NCBI RefSeq assembly: GCF_000002865.3
Contig: NW_001865058.1
Location: 599,661 to 663,660 of the forward strand
Length of the DNA: 64,000 bases
Reading direction: 5' to 3'
Source of the DNA: Monosiga brevicollis MX1
Taxonomy: Eukaryota > Opisthokonta > Choanoflagellata > Craspedida > Salpingoecidae
Below the pieces are notes generated by a model. That model searched no databases and had not been told where the DNA came from. It saw only the letters and a list, made by a program, of their open reading frames with translations. The position numbers and the translations under genes are program-made. Shown here one piece after another: positions 27,001-37,894 of this stretch (within the stretch, counting starts at the first letter, position 1; every line of letters starts with the position of its first letter).

Positions 27001-28598
27001 AAGCGACCCAAGAAGCAACCCAGGAAGCAACCCAGGAAGCAACCCAGGAAGCAACCCAGGAAGCAACCGAGGAAGCAACCGAGGGAAAAACAGCCGTACC
27101 GTCTCGCATGGACATTGGCCTACTGCACGACTTTTTGGGCATGGCTCAGCTGGAAGCCTCAGATGCTGATCAGGTGCTCTTTGATGCCATCCGGCAGCAA
27201 GTGTATGCAGCGCACGCAACCGCCTCTCAGGATACGTCCACCAGCTCCCGCGCTGCGTCTGCTATGACCTTGCCCGAATCCAGCGATGGACCCAACCCGA
27301 AGCGAACCAAGCAAGAGGAGTCCAGCAGTACCAACGAAGCCACCAATGCAAAACCCGGGACCGCATCTCCGGCTCCAAAGCAAGCCACCTCAGAAGTTGC
27401 CATGGATGTGGGCTCGGACGGCAACATCGAGGCTGCTACGCCGGCTGAGGTCGAGGGCAACTCGACCAGCACGACTGCGTCTGCGTCTGCGTCTGCGTCT
27501 AGCTCAAAGCCGTCGGCGGGCCGTTCCCTCGAGTTGAGCGGTCCGGCCCTGCTGGACGCGTTGAAGCGCTTTTTGGGAACGGACAAGCCACCGGTGGGTC
27601 CCGCGGCGCGCTCGCCCGAGGAACTTGCAGCCATCGCGTCGGACCAGCACGAACAGCAACTGCTGAGCTTGGTCGTCGATGCAGCCGATGTCAATACGCC
27701 CTGGTCGGCTCTGGGTGGGCTGGACAAGGTGAAGGAGACACTCAAGGAGAACACGGTCTACCCGCTCAAGTACCCGCAGCTCTTCCAGGAGGGCTCGGCA
27801 AGCCAGGCTGTGAAGGGTCTCTTGTTGTTTGGTCCGCCAGGAACGGGCAAAACCATGCTGGCCAAGGCGGTGGCCACAGAGACGGGCGCTACCTTTTTGA
27901 ACGTGGACAGCGCTAGCATCTCATCCAAGTGGTATGGCGAGGCTGAGAAGATGGCACGAGCCGTTTTCACGCTGGCGCGCAAGCTGGCGCCAACCATCAT
28001 TTTCATTGATGAGATTGACAGCTTGCTGTCGGCTCGCGATGACACGGAGCGCTCGACAATCGCCAGCGTCAAGACCACACTGATGCGCGAGTGGGATGGC
28101 TTGTCGACGACGGCAGACCGGGTGCTGGTCATTGGTGCGACCAACCGACCCTACACGTTGGACGAGGCCATTTTGCGGCGCATGCCGCGGCGTGTCATGG
28201 TGGACTTGCCGGACAAGGCCGAGCGCATTTCGATCCTTGAGGTGGGTCTGCGGGGTAACCGTTTGGCAGCCAGTCTGAGTCTGGACACGCTGGCCGAGCG
28301 CCTGGACAGCTACTCGGGCTCGGACGTGCGGGAAGTGTGCCGCGAGGCTGCGGTCTCCATCGCCAATGCCAAGGCGCGCGAGCTGGAGGAAATGGCGTCG
28401 CGAGGCGAGCCCTTGGTGGGATCGCGCTTTGCGCTGCGTCCCCTGAAAATGGCTGATTTTGAGGCAGCCATGAAGAAGATCCGACCCTCCATTCCCAAGG
28501 ACTCGGCCATGCGCAAGAAGGTGCATGAGTGGAATGAGCAATTTGGCGAGGGCGGCAACGGCAAGAACAATTCTGGATATGAATCCATCTACCTGTAA
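24077..28598 (+). CDS. TPR domain - Msp1/DAA1-type AAA ATPase (probable fusion)
   Basis: Exon 1 (24077-25098) encodes three TPR-like repeats (EALKEEGNAAMRREDFEGAI, YYTNRSHAYLKEGDADAAL, QAREAYLKALELRPDCRDLK) and then a Ser/Ala/Gly-rich linker. The stop in this frame (25100-25102) lies inside a GTAAGC donor. Splicing to the TGCCTTTAG acceptor before 25280 is in phase, giving 4341 coding bases (1446 residues). Exon 2 has a helical N-terminal part, a conserved pre-ATPase segment (KPTVLYFRAAREEDSLEWL, TLLLIGSFGFAE) and a glycine-rich linker. The AAA domain follows: WSALGGLDKVKETL, GPPGTGKT (Walker A), TIIFIDEIDSLL (Walker B), GATNRP, RRMPRR (arginine finger), and an EWNEQFGEGG tail like plant and fungal Msp1-type proteins. 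Relatives extract misinserted membrane proteins or act at organelles. If not fused, the AAA gene would start at 25315 (MNWQLLFST). Confidence 0.8.
27003..27086. repeat. In-frame 12-bp minisatellite coding (QEAT)n
   Basis: Seven near-identical 12-bp units (CAGGAAGCAACC type) lie within the AAA gene. They encode tandem Gln-Glu-Ala-Thr tetrapeptides, with the last units Glu-Glu-Ala-Thr. Twelve-base units keep the frame, so copy number can vary without damage. Confidence 0.93.
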
Positions 28599-29112
<514 letters not shown>

Positions 29113-29182
29113 AAAAAAGGCTGACAAAACCACGTGTCGTTGATTTTATTTTATTTTACTTTGGGCGACAAACTCGCTCACG

Positions 29183-30583
29183 ATGCCGCGACGAGGGGAG
29201 AGCAGCGAGAGTAGCGACGACGATGCGCGGCCGCCAGCGCCAGTCGATTCAAATGGCGAGTCAGCCGACTCGGAGGTGAGCTCGGCCGAAGAGGCCGCAG
29301 TGCCGGATATGGCCATCAAAAGCGACGAAGAGCCCAGCACAGCAGATGACGACTCTTCGAGCGACGAGGAGGAGGACGATGAAGCAGATAGCGATGATGA
29401 TAGCGGCAGCGACAATGAGGAGGATGAGGACGAGAGTGAGGACGAGAGTGACGAAGATAGTGACGCAGATCAAGCGGCTGCGCCGCAAAAGGGTTCCGGG
29501 GCGCTGCGCGCACGGGGCGGTGAGAGCGATGGAGAAGATGACTCTGATCAAGAAGGCGAGGTGCGCGCACAGCGTGGATTCTATTGCGCAGACTGCGAGC
29601 GCAGCTTCAACTCGGATTTTCAAATCAAGGAACACCTGGAAAGCAAGGCACACCGCAAGCGCGTAGCGCGGCAGGCGCAGGTCAAAGGCACGGGCAACAT
29701 TGTGTTTGTGGGCCAGCTGCCGTATGGGGCCTCGGAGGCGTCACTGCTGGCATTTTTCCGACCCCACGTGTCGGCCGACCCCTCAATTCGCATGCGAACA
29801 GATCCCAAAACGGGCAAGTTCAAGGGGACATGCTTTGTGGAATGCAGCACGGCCGAGGACGTCACCAAGTTGTTGCAGCTGCATCAGACAGAGTTTGAAG
29901 GGCGACGCATCAATGTGGAGCCGTCAGCCACGGCTGGAGGCAAGGCCAAGCGTAGTAAGGAGATTAAGCGCCTGCGCGACGAGCAAGCCACCTCGCGCCG
30001 GGAAGCTGTCGGTGCGCTCCTGGACCAAAAGGCGGCAGAGTATGGGGCCGACTTTTCGCGCAGTGACTTTGACGCGGACACGCGGGCCTACATGTGTTTG
30101 ATGCCTCCGAAGATGGCGGGCCAAGCCGTGGACGAGTTTATGGCAGCGGATCGAAGCAAGCTTACCAACCGACCGGCTTTTCTCATGGCCATTCTGAAGC
30201 GACTGCGAGATGGCGGAGGCCGGTCGTGCTTTACCTGTGGCAGCACGGACCACGTCAAGGCGCAATGTCCAGAGCGCAAATCGGCCGGGCGCGGTCGCGG
30301 GCGTGGTGGAGGCGGTCGCGGGCGTGGGGGCGGCGGCTACGGTGATCGGGGCGGTCGCGGTGGCGGCTACGGTGATCGGGGCGGTCGTGGTGGCGGCTAC
30401 GGTGGCCGTGGTGGATACAGTGGCCGGGGTAGCGGCGGCGGGGGGGATCGTGGCCGGGGCCGAGGCCGGGGCAGCTACGGGGATCGTGGTCGTGGCGGCG
30501 GCCGTGGTGACAACCGAGGTCGTGGCCGTGGCAGTGGTAGCGGCGGCCCGCCCTCCAAGCGCTTCAAACCTGACCAGGACTGA
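29183..30583 (+). CDS. Nucleolin-like RNA-binding protein (C2H2 + RRM + CCHC + RGG)
   Basis: Intronless, 466 residues, unlike its neighbours. An acidic Ser/Asp/Glu region (about residues 1-130) comes first. Then a U1-type C2H2 finger (CADCERSFNSDFQIKEHLES ending in HRKR, about 133-160). One RRM (about 171-250) follows, with RNP2 IVFVGQLP and RNP1 KGTCFVEC. A helical region ends in ADRSKLTNRPAFLMAILKRL. A CCHC zinc knuckle (CFTCGSTDHVKAQC, about 350) and a long RGG/GRG-GGY tail close the protein, with a basic KRFKPD end. Acidic arm plus RRM plus RGG is the nucleolin plan, so a nucleolar role in pre-rRNA or ribosome assembly is the best inference. The added finger and knuckle make it not a simple nucleolin orthologue. 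The start is the first ATG and gives MPRRGESSES. Confidence 0.85.
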   Translation: MPRRGESSESSDDDARPPAPVDSNGESADSEVSSAEEAAVPDMAIKSDEEPSTADDDSSSDEEEDDEADSDDDSGSDNEEDEDESEDESDEDSDADQAAAPQKGSGALRARGGESDGEDDSDQEGEVRAQRGFYCADCERSFNSDFQIKEHLESKAHRKRVARQAQVKGTGNIVFVGQLPYGASEASLLAFFRPHVSADPSIRMRTDPKTGKFKGTCFVECSTAEDVTKLLQLHQTEFEGRRINVEPSATAGGKAKRSKEIKRLRDEQATSRREAVGALLDQKAAEYGADFSRSDFDADTRAYMCLMPPKMAGQAVDEFMAADRSKLTNRPAFLMAILKRLRDGGGRSCFTCGSTDHVKAQCPERKSAGRGRGRGGGGRGRGGGGYGDRGGRGGGYGDRGGRGGGYGGRGGYSGRGSGGGGDRGRGRGRGSYGDRGRGGGRGDNRGRGRGSGSGGPPSKRFKPDQD

Positions 30584-31438
30584 ACCCAGTAACTTTTTGA
30601 ATCTGTGCCTGTGCCCCTCTTGTGTCTGAGTCTATGGTTGTCTTGTGTTTATCGCCACCAGTTCCAAAGTCTTGTTTTGTCTGATTCTGTTTGCCGAGCA
30701 CCATTGGCTGCCAAATCCAAGCTGAGCCCACTTTGAGAACCCTGCTGTTTGCTCCCGGAGATGACGCCTGTTTTTACACCACACACACACGGGCACTTAG
30801 TTTCTTGTAGGCGAGTCGAGCTTGAGCCCTTTTTTCTCTGTCCTGCTCCAGTGAGTGGCAGCGAAGTCAGTGAAGATGACCGCTTGCCTCGCGTATTGTC
30901 AGATAAATTCAAGTGTGATAGACATGACCGACTAATTTTGGACGATCGTCTATTTTCGGACGATGGGCACGCCAACCTTGGCGCCCAAGGTCCTCGTGTG
31001 TGTAAGGGGGCGTGCCTGGTGATGATGGTGTGCTTGGCGCAAGATCCAAGATGACTCTCCAAAACGGCAGCGCCCGGAGCATCTCAAAGATCCCGACACA
31101 CATACATTGTCATAATATTATGATCTGTGCGCTGCTGGTGTTGGTGTTATATCGGTGTTGTTGTGAGGTGAAGATATCTGCCCGATCCCCAGCAGGAGGC
31201 AGACAACCAGGCAGGGACAAAAACGCGTTTCCAACACACACACACACACACACAGTGGCTATTATTTAAAAAAAAACAAAAGGGGGGAAAGCACAAGGCC
31301 CAAGGCCCAACAAGGTATAACATCCACACACATGACGCCCCTTTGTGATTCTCTCTCTCTCTCTCTCTCTCCTTCTGCTTTACGGATCACTGCACACTGC
31401 ACTGCACTGCACTGGGCACTGGATCACGCACTCTTCAC

Positions 31439-31493
<55 letters not shown>

Positions 31494-31822
31494 TCGCACA
31501 CACAAGCGTGCGCGTTCCAAAATTGGTGGCCTGTCGGTAAGGGGGGGTTTTTCGGATCGGCTATTTTTATCGGGGTCCCTTGCGCTTGTGCTTGTTCCCC
31601 GCCCCCGCTGCCCACTCTCCGTATATGTTGTGGTGCGGGGCTTTGGTCTGGCATTTTCTTGCTCAGTCTCATCTCATTTGCCTTGGCCTGCCCTGCCCCA
31701 TCTTGCTTCAAACCCCCCTCCCCTTCCCTCTCACTTTGGGGGCTGTTGGTCTCTGCCATCGGCGTTGGCGGATTCGTGCATTAGCTCTTGTTGTCTTTGA
31801 TTCGTGATCCATCACCAGTACC
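30584..31822. other. Intergenic region with simple repeats
   Basis: No gene is supported. It contains short CA tracts (30779-30790, 31235-31255), CTGCACTGCA repeats (31391-31412) and CT runs (31350-31373 and about 31442-31490). Pyrimidine-rich sequence precedes the MVP start at 31823, probably the promoter and 5' UTR of MVP. Confidence 0.4.
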
Positions 31823-34800
31823 ATGGCGGCCAAACGTAAGCGGCGCGGCGCTCTTGTTTGTTTGGACCTTTTGTGGTTCAACTCGTCCATCGTTGCTTGT
31901 TCGATTCCGCTAACCTGGCTCACCACTTCTCCTCGGCCTTGTCCTCCTTGTCCTGTGTTCTTCTTCTGGCAGCCAACGGCGATAAGAACGTGTTTCGGGT
32001 GCCCCCGTTCCACTACCTCCATGTCTTGGACCAAAACACCAACGTCACCCGAGTGGAGCTGGGTCCCATGACCTTTTATCGCCAGGACAATGAGGTCGTC
32101 AAGTTTGGCCCGGAAAAGATGGTCACGGTGCCCCCGCGCCACTACTGCGTCGTGGAGAACCCCGTGGCTCGGACCAGCGATGGCAACGTCGTGTACATTG
32201 GCGGCACCAAGCAGGTCAAGCTGCGCCATGCCGAGCAGGAGGTCCGCGTGGCCCAAGATCCCTTCCCCCTCTTTCCCGGCGAGCAGCTGGCCACTCCCGT
32301 GACCCCACTCACGGTGGTCGAGACCAACTCGGCCCTTCGCCTCAAGGCCGTGCTCGACTTTGACGATGAGACCAGCTCCGTTCATCGCGTGGCCGGCGAC
32401 GAGTGGCTCTTCGAGGGCCCCGGCACCTACATTCCTCGCGTCGAGGTGCGCGTTGAGGAGCTCATCAAGGCCTTTATCATCATGCCCAACCAAGCCCTTC
32501 GTCTCCGCGCCCTCAAGGAAACCACTGACCGCTCCGGCACGAGCCGCGTCACTGGCGAGGAATGGCTCGTCAAGGACACTGGTGCCTACCTGCCCGGTAC
32601 GTCGGTCACGGGGTGTATTTTTTCCATGCCCGAGTCTTTTTGCTTCTTCTTCTTCTTCTTCTTCTTTTGCTTCCTCTCTTTCCTCTTCATCCTCTTCCTC
32701 TTCCGCTTGTTTCTTTCGCGTTCTCACATGAGTTTGTTGGTTGCGCTTTTGGTATGAGTAGGCGTTTTCGAGGAGGTGCTGGACGTGGTCAACGCCTACG
32801 TTCTGACGGAGAAGCAGGCCCTGCACCTGCGCGCCACCCGTACCTTTGTGGATGACCTCGGTACCACCCGCAAGACGGGCGAGGAATGGCTCATGACCAA
32901 CGAGCACTGCGACACGCACATTCCCTCCGTCTACTCTGAGGTGGTGGCCCTGGTCGATATTACCACCCTCACCAACCGTCAATACGCCGTCATTGTCAAC
33001 CCCGTCGACGAGAAGGGTCACTCCCAACTCGGCGCCAAGAAGCTTGTCAAGGGCCCCGCCTCCTTCTTCCTCCAGCCCGGAGAGACTCTGGAGAAGGGCG
33101 TGCAGGACGTCTTTGTTCTGGGCGAGGACGAGGGCATCATCCTCCGTGCCGCCGAGACCTTCAAGGACACGGACCACCTCACCGGCAAGCCCGTGGAGCG
33201 CAAGCCCGGAGACCGCTGGATGATCCGCGGCCCTGCCGAGTACGTCCCCAGCGTCTCTGTGGAGGTGGTGACTCAGCGCAAGGCCATCCCCCTCGACGAG
33301 AACGAGGGCATCTACGTGCGCAACATCACCACGGGCCATGTCCGGGCCATCATGGGCAAGACCTACATGCTGCAGGAGTGGGAAGAGCTCTGCGACAAGG
33401 AGTTGCCCGCTCAGGTGGAGGAACTCCTCAGCAACGACTATGATGTCGTGGCCGACCGCAACGGCAGCGGTGGTCGCCGTGGTGGGTCTGGCGGCGCCGG
33501 TGGTAACCGCAAGCGTGACAAGACTCGCGTCGTCACCTACCGTGTCCCCCACAACGGTACGTGCCCCTTTTGCATTTGTTGTTCTTGTTCTTGTGCGGGT
33601 CATGTTCTCGTTTTATTTAATTTTATGTTTTTTTTTTGTTTTTTGTTTTTTTGTTTTTTTTTTTTTTCCTTTGGTTCTCTGTGGCGGCTCTCTCACTTTT
33701 TTTTTACCTTTGTTTGCCACCGACCCTACTTGGCTTCCCACAGCTTGCGTACAGATTTACGACTACAAGCAGAAGCGGGCTCGTGTCTGCTATGGCCCCG
33801 ACCTGGTCAAGCTGGACTACGATGAGCAGTTTACCGTCCTCTCCCTCTCGGGTGGCAAGCCCAAGAAGCCCCACCAAATCAAGGCCCTGGCCCTCCTCCT
33901 GGGCCCCGACTTTGCCTCTGACATTATCACCATCGAGACGTCGGACCACACTCGCCTCCAGCTTCAACTTAGCTACAACTGGCTCTTCCAGGTCAAGGAC
34001 AAGTCGGACCAGAGCGAGGCCCAGCGCCTCTTCTCGGTCCCCGACTTTGTGGGTGACATGTGCAAGGCGGTGGCTAGCCGCGTGCGTGGGGCAGTGGCCC
34101 AGGTGTCCTTTGACGACTTTCACAAGAACTCGGCCAAGATCATCCGCTCGGCTGTCTTTGGCGTGGATGAGAAGGCACGTGTCCGTGACAAGGACGGCTT
34201 TGTCTTCCCGGCAAACAACCTGGCCATCACCAGCATTGACATCCAGTCGGCCGAGCCCGTGGACCAGCGCACCCGCGAGGCGCTTCAAAAGTCGGTGCAG
34301 CTAGCCAGTACGTTTAACATCCGCCCTTCCCTGGCCCTCTGACCTTCTCCGCGTCGTCTTGTTGCGTGTTTTATGTGTGGTCATGCGCTCATCATGTGTG
34401 TGTGTTTGTCTATGGCAGTTGAAATCACCACCAACTCGCAAGAGGCCGAGGCCCGCCACAAGGCCGAGCATCGCGAGCAGCAGGCCAAGGGTGCTCTCGA
34501 GCGTCAAAAGATCCAGGACGAGGCCCAGGCCGAACAGAGCCGCAAGGCCCTGCTCGAGCTCCAAGCTGAGTCGGCGGCCGTCGAGAGCACGGGTCAGGCC
34601 AAGGCCGAAGCTCAGTCGCGTGCCGAGGCCAACCGCATTGAGGGTGAGGCCGCCGTCGCGCAGGCCAAGCTTCAGGCCGAAGCCCGCCGTATCGAGGGTG
34701 AGGCCGAGTTGGCGCGCCTGCGCGCTGCCCGCGAGGCCGAACTCGAGTACATCCGAGCCCAGAACGAGCTTGAGGTGGAGAAGTCCAAGCGCCTGATGGA

Positions 34801-35008
34801 CATTGAAACCTCCAAGTTTGCCAACATGGTCAGCGCAATCACCCCGCAGACGCTGGCCGAGATGGCTCGCGCTGGTCCCCAGATGCAGGCCGAGCTCCTC
34901 AAGGGCCTGGGTATCCAGAGCACTCTCATTACCGATGGTGCCACCCCCATCAACCTCTTCAACACGGCCAGCGGCCTGGTTGGCGGCGCCCTTGCCAAGC
35001 CCAACTGA
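31823..35008 (+). CDS. MVP: Major vault protein
   Basis: Subunit of the vault, a large cytoplasmic barrel-shaped ribonucleoprotein. Five exons with matching phases (31823-31835, 31973-32596, 32762-33556, 33744-34307, 34419-35008) give 861 residues, close to the human length. The 13-base first exon encodes MAAK and one base more. N-terminal barrel repeats: [91 protein letters not shown]. The shoulder domain has [54 protein letters not shown] and [18 protein letters not shown]. The cap helix is the long Ala/Glu-rich stretch from [20 protein letters not shown] to [10 protein letters not shown]. The cap ring has [19 protein letters not shown] short Arg/Gly insert ([13 protein letters not shown]) precedes the shoulder. 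All domains look intact. Confidence 0.98.
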
Positions 35009-35119
35009 GCCAGTCCCCCCCGCTGACCTCCCTCTCCTGTCATCTCTATGTATGTATGCGGATGTATAATTGAAAATCTGAGTTGCTCTTGTTCACGCTG
35101 ATGAGCCACATGAGCAAAA

Positions 35120-35200
35120 ACATCAAACATTCCACTCACTCACTCACTCACTCACTCTCACTCACTCTCACACACTACACTCGCACACTCGCACACACGC
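35120..35200. repeat. CACT / CACA simple repeats
   Basis: Tandem ACTC tetranucleotides (about 35131-35157) grade into CTCACACA and CGCACAC sequence, in the gap between the MVP stop and the tRNA-like gene. Confidence 0.7.
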
Positions 35201-35279
35201 AACAAATATGCTGACAAAAACTATCCCCCAAAAAGATTTGCTTTAAATATTAACCTAACGTCTCTACAGTCAGTACATC

Positions 35280-35369
35280 GGGGCATTGGCGCAAATGGTA
35301 GCGCGCTCCCTTAGCATGGGAGAGGTACTGGGATCGATCTGTAACTCGAAGACCCACCCGGATGCTCCA
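35280..35369 (+). tRNA. tRNA-Ala(AGC)-like gene with a T-arm insertion
   Basis: The cloverleaf can be laid out base by base. Acceptor GGGGCAT (35280-35286) pairs fully with ATGCTCC (35162+200 = 35362 minus 200 offset not needed: it lies at 35162 of the local line, i.e. the last eight bases before 35370) plus A73. D stem is GCGC/GCGC (35289-35292, 35301-35304) with loop AAATGGTA. Anticodon stem CTCCC/GGGAG (35306-35310, 35318-35322) carries loop TTAGCAT, anticodon AGC at 35313-35315. T stem is CTGGG (35328-35332) with CCCGG just before the 3' acceptor strand. The T loop should be 7 nt (ATCGATC) but 24 nt separate the stem strands, so about 17 extra bases (TGTAACTCGAAGACCCA) are present. The A box has about one mismatch and the B box is interrupted at its 3' end. 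It may be a non-canonical intron, a tRNA-derived ncRNA or a pseudogene. Confidence 0.75.
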
Positions 35370-35377
35370 TGATTATC

Positions 35378-35382
35378 TTTTT
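35378..35382 (+). terminator. Pol III-type T5 terminator
   Basis: Five T residues eight bases after the 3' end of the tRNA-Ala-like gene, the expected RNA polymerase III stop signal. It supports a transcribed unit of about 100 nt. Confidence 0.6.
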
Positions 35383-35726
35383 GCATCCGTATTGTGGGTA
35401 TGGGCGGATGCAATTTGGTCACAACGATCGTTGTGGCCATTTGTCGGTTTTTTTTTTTTTTTTTCCTCTTTTTTTGGATGTCGCTCGCTGCAGCGAGCTG
35501 GATGTGAACGGGCAAGTATCCTCCTCGCCTGATCTGATCTTCTCGTCTGATCTTCTTGGAGAGGTTGGCTGCTTGCTCCGACGCCTGCCTGTTCACCTGC
35601 CCAAGGCCCGGCCCGGCCCGACGTCCGCCCCCACCTCGAGTTGACAGTGGTGTGTTTCGTGGCATCGAGCGCTGCTCGCGTTCGAGGAAACCAAGAGTTG
35701 ACGCCACCTTGAGCGTCGCCGAGGCC

Positions 35727-37785
35727 ATGTCAGCCACCGACTCAATCAATCAACCCACAACCCCATCCGCATCCACATCCGCAACCAAACCCGGCACCAT
35801 GAGTGCAGCTGGCCCTGCTCCCAAAACCAACTCAGAAGGTAGCTGGCACTCTCACCTTTTCGCCATCCATCTCGCCCTGAGCTCGCTTGGTCCTCATCTA
35901 TGCGATGATTCTCTGTCGTCAATAGCTGCAGCCTCTGTGGCACCAAGCAAGACAGAATCATCGGCTGCCGCTACGGGCTCTGCTGCTCCCGCTTCTGCCG
36001 CTTCTGCCGCTGCGCCTGCGTCTGCTTCGGCTCCTGCCCCTGGCCCCGCTCCTGCCGCCCCGCCGTCCAAAGCCACAACCGGGGACTCGACTCCCCAAGC
36101 AACAGCAGCACGCTCAGCCAATGCAGCCACTACCACTGCGGCCGCTACTACTGCCAATACCACCACCGCCACTACCAACACCTCGGCTACCTCAGCAGAG
36201 TCGGCGCCTGCTGCCAAAGATGCCAAGGCCCCGCCTGCAGGCTTGGCGTACGTCCTCTTGCTCGTAGGCCATTGAGTCACCCAAGTTTCCAGGGCTACAA
36301 CTTTGCTCAACTATGCCCCACCTCTGGGTCTCCTCCTTGTGCTCTCACCGTTGCTCCGCTCGCTGTTATTCGTGACTTAGGCGACGCACAAGCAGTCGGC
36401 GTGCCCATCAGGTATATTGCTCATCCCATGCCGCGACCCGATCGCTGGATGAGGCCAACCCCTGGCCACCCTGGCCACTGCGATCATGATGCGCATCAGC
36501 CTCACCTTGCCTTATCCTCGCCTCCCATCAGCTTCGTGTCAAAATGGTTGATGTGAACCAATACATCGTGTGCCAGATTTGCATGGGCTACATTGTCAAC
36601 GCCACTACCATTAGCGAGTGCCTTCACAGCTGTAAGTCTACCCGTCTCTCAAGTTTTGAACTTGCCCCATTGCCGCCCACACCACCCTCTCTCTCTCTGT
36701 ACATGCCCGCGTCTGCCGCGCTCAATCGCGTGTGGCCGTCTAGTTTGCCGATCGTGCATCGTCAAGCATTTTCGCAAATCCAAAATATGCCCCGTTTGTA
36801 ACCAGCAAGCTCATGAAACAGCGCCGCTCGACACCCTCCGGTCGGCCTGCCTGCCTCCCTCAAGACAGCTGGCCTTGCTCATCCCAAAACTCCCCCTATT
36901 CTCTGCCAAACCTCTGCCTCACCACCAGTCTTTCCTTGCTCCCCCCGCTGGCTCTCGTTGCCTACGGCGTAGGCAAGATCGTACGCTGCAATCCATCATC
37001 AACAAGCTTTTGCCCGATGTGGCTGAAGGTTCGATCACGTTGTTGAGATACAACCGAGCCTTTCCTTGAATGGGCGGCCGACACACATCTTACACCACCC
37101 GGTACATGCCTATGTTTGTGTCTGCGTGCGTGCGTCCCGAGTAGCCGAACGCGAGGCACGACGAGCTTTTTACGGCATTGAAGATGAACCGGACGCGAAA
37201 CCCGGTTCTACCACCACTGCGACCACTAATGGCGAGGTACACCGGGGTGCCCGATCGAGGAACCCATGGCTCGCTGCATTATACGTGCGATGCTAACGCT
37301 CATACATACTCGCCATTCCCCTGTGTTGCGGCCGCTGTGCCTGCTAGCCCACCCCCAAGCGCCAAAAGATGGATGATTTGATTGATTTTGTCATGCAAAA
37401 GGCTGATTGGTCGGATCAAGACGCGGAAGATTTGGGTGACGTTGTTTCCAAGCTGACGGTGCGTCGCATCGGCATTGCCGACTCAAAAGTACTGGTGAGC
37501 GCAGCTGACCTCACTCGTGTTTGACTCCATGTGCCGGTGGGGTGGATGGACGCCATACAGGAGCTGCCCAAGCCTTTTATTCGTACCAGTGCTGCCGTCA
37601 CCATTTTGCACTTGAAAAAGTTTCTAGCCAAGAAACTGGCGTTGGAGGAGCCGGATGACGTCGAAATCTTGTGCAATGGCGAGGTTCTCGGCCGAGAATA
37701 TAGCCTAGAGTATGTGGCTCGCACCCGCTGGCGTGACACGGCTCAGCTCTTGACGCTCCAGTTTCGGCCGCGCTCTGTCTATTAA
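35727..37785 (+). CDS. Polycomb group RING finger protein (PCGF3/5-like)
   Basis: Predicted PRC1-type RING partner that would help monoubiquitinate histone H2A in the nucleus. The core begins LRVKMVDVNQYIVCQICMGY, and a C3HC4 RING is complete across an intron: CQIC, CLH (exon ends 36631), then FCRSC (exon from 36744) and CPVC. DRTLQSIINKLLPDV and EREARRAFYGIEDE follow, as in PCGF proteins. The C-terminal RAWUL domain has ELPKPFIRTSAAVTILHLKK, FLAKKLALEEPDDVEILCNG, EVLGREYSLEYVARTRWRD and LTLQFRPRSVY to the stop. An Ala/Thr/Ser-rich N-terminal extension (35727-35838, 35926-36247) can be joined in phase through a 31-base exon (36381-36411) to the RING exon at 36532. Otherwise the gene would start at 36544. 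AATAAA follows 110 nt after the stop. Confidence 0.88.
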
Positions 37786-37894
37786 GCCACAAAAGGGAAC
37801 GAGATCTCAACCTGCCGCTTGCGACAAGACCTTTTTTGTTGATCGCGCCCCGCACTGGTGTTTTGCACTATTAAATGATTCCCAGAAGAAAGAA

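Noticed and set aside
31708-33603. 631-codon open frame antisense to MVP
   Set aside because: It mirrors the GC-rich third-position bias of MVP exons and crosses MVP introns; no domain is recognisable.
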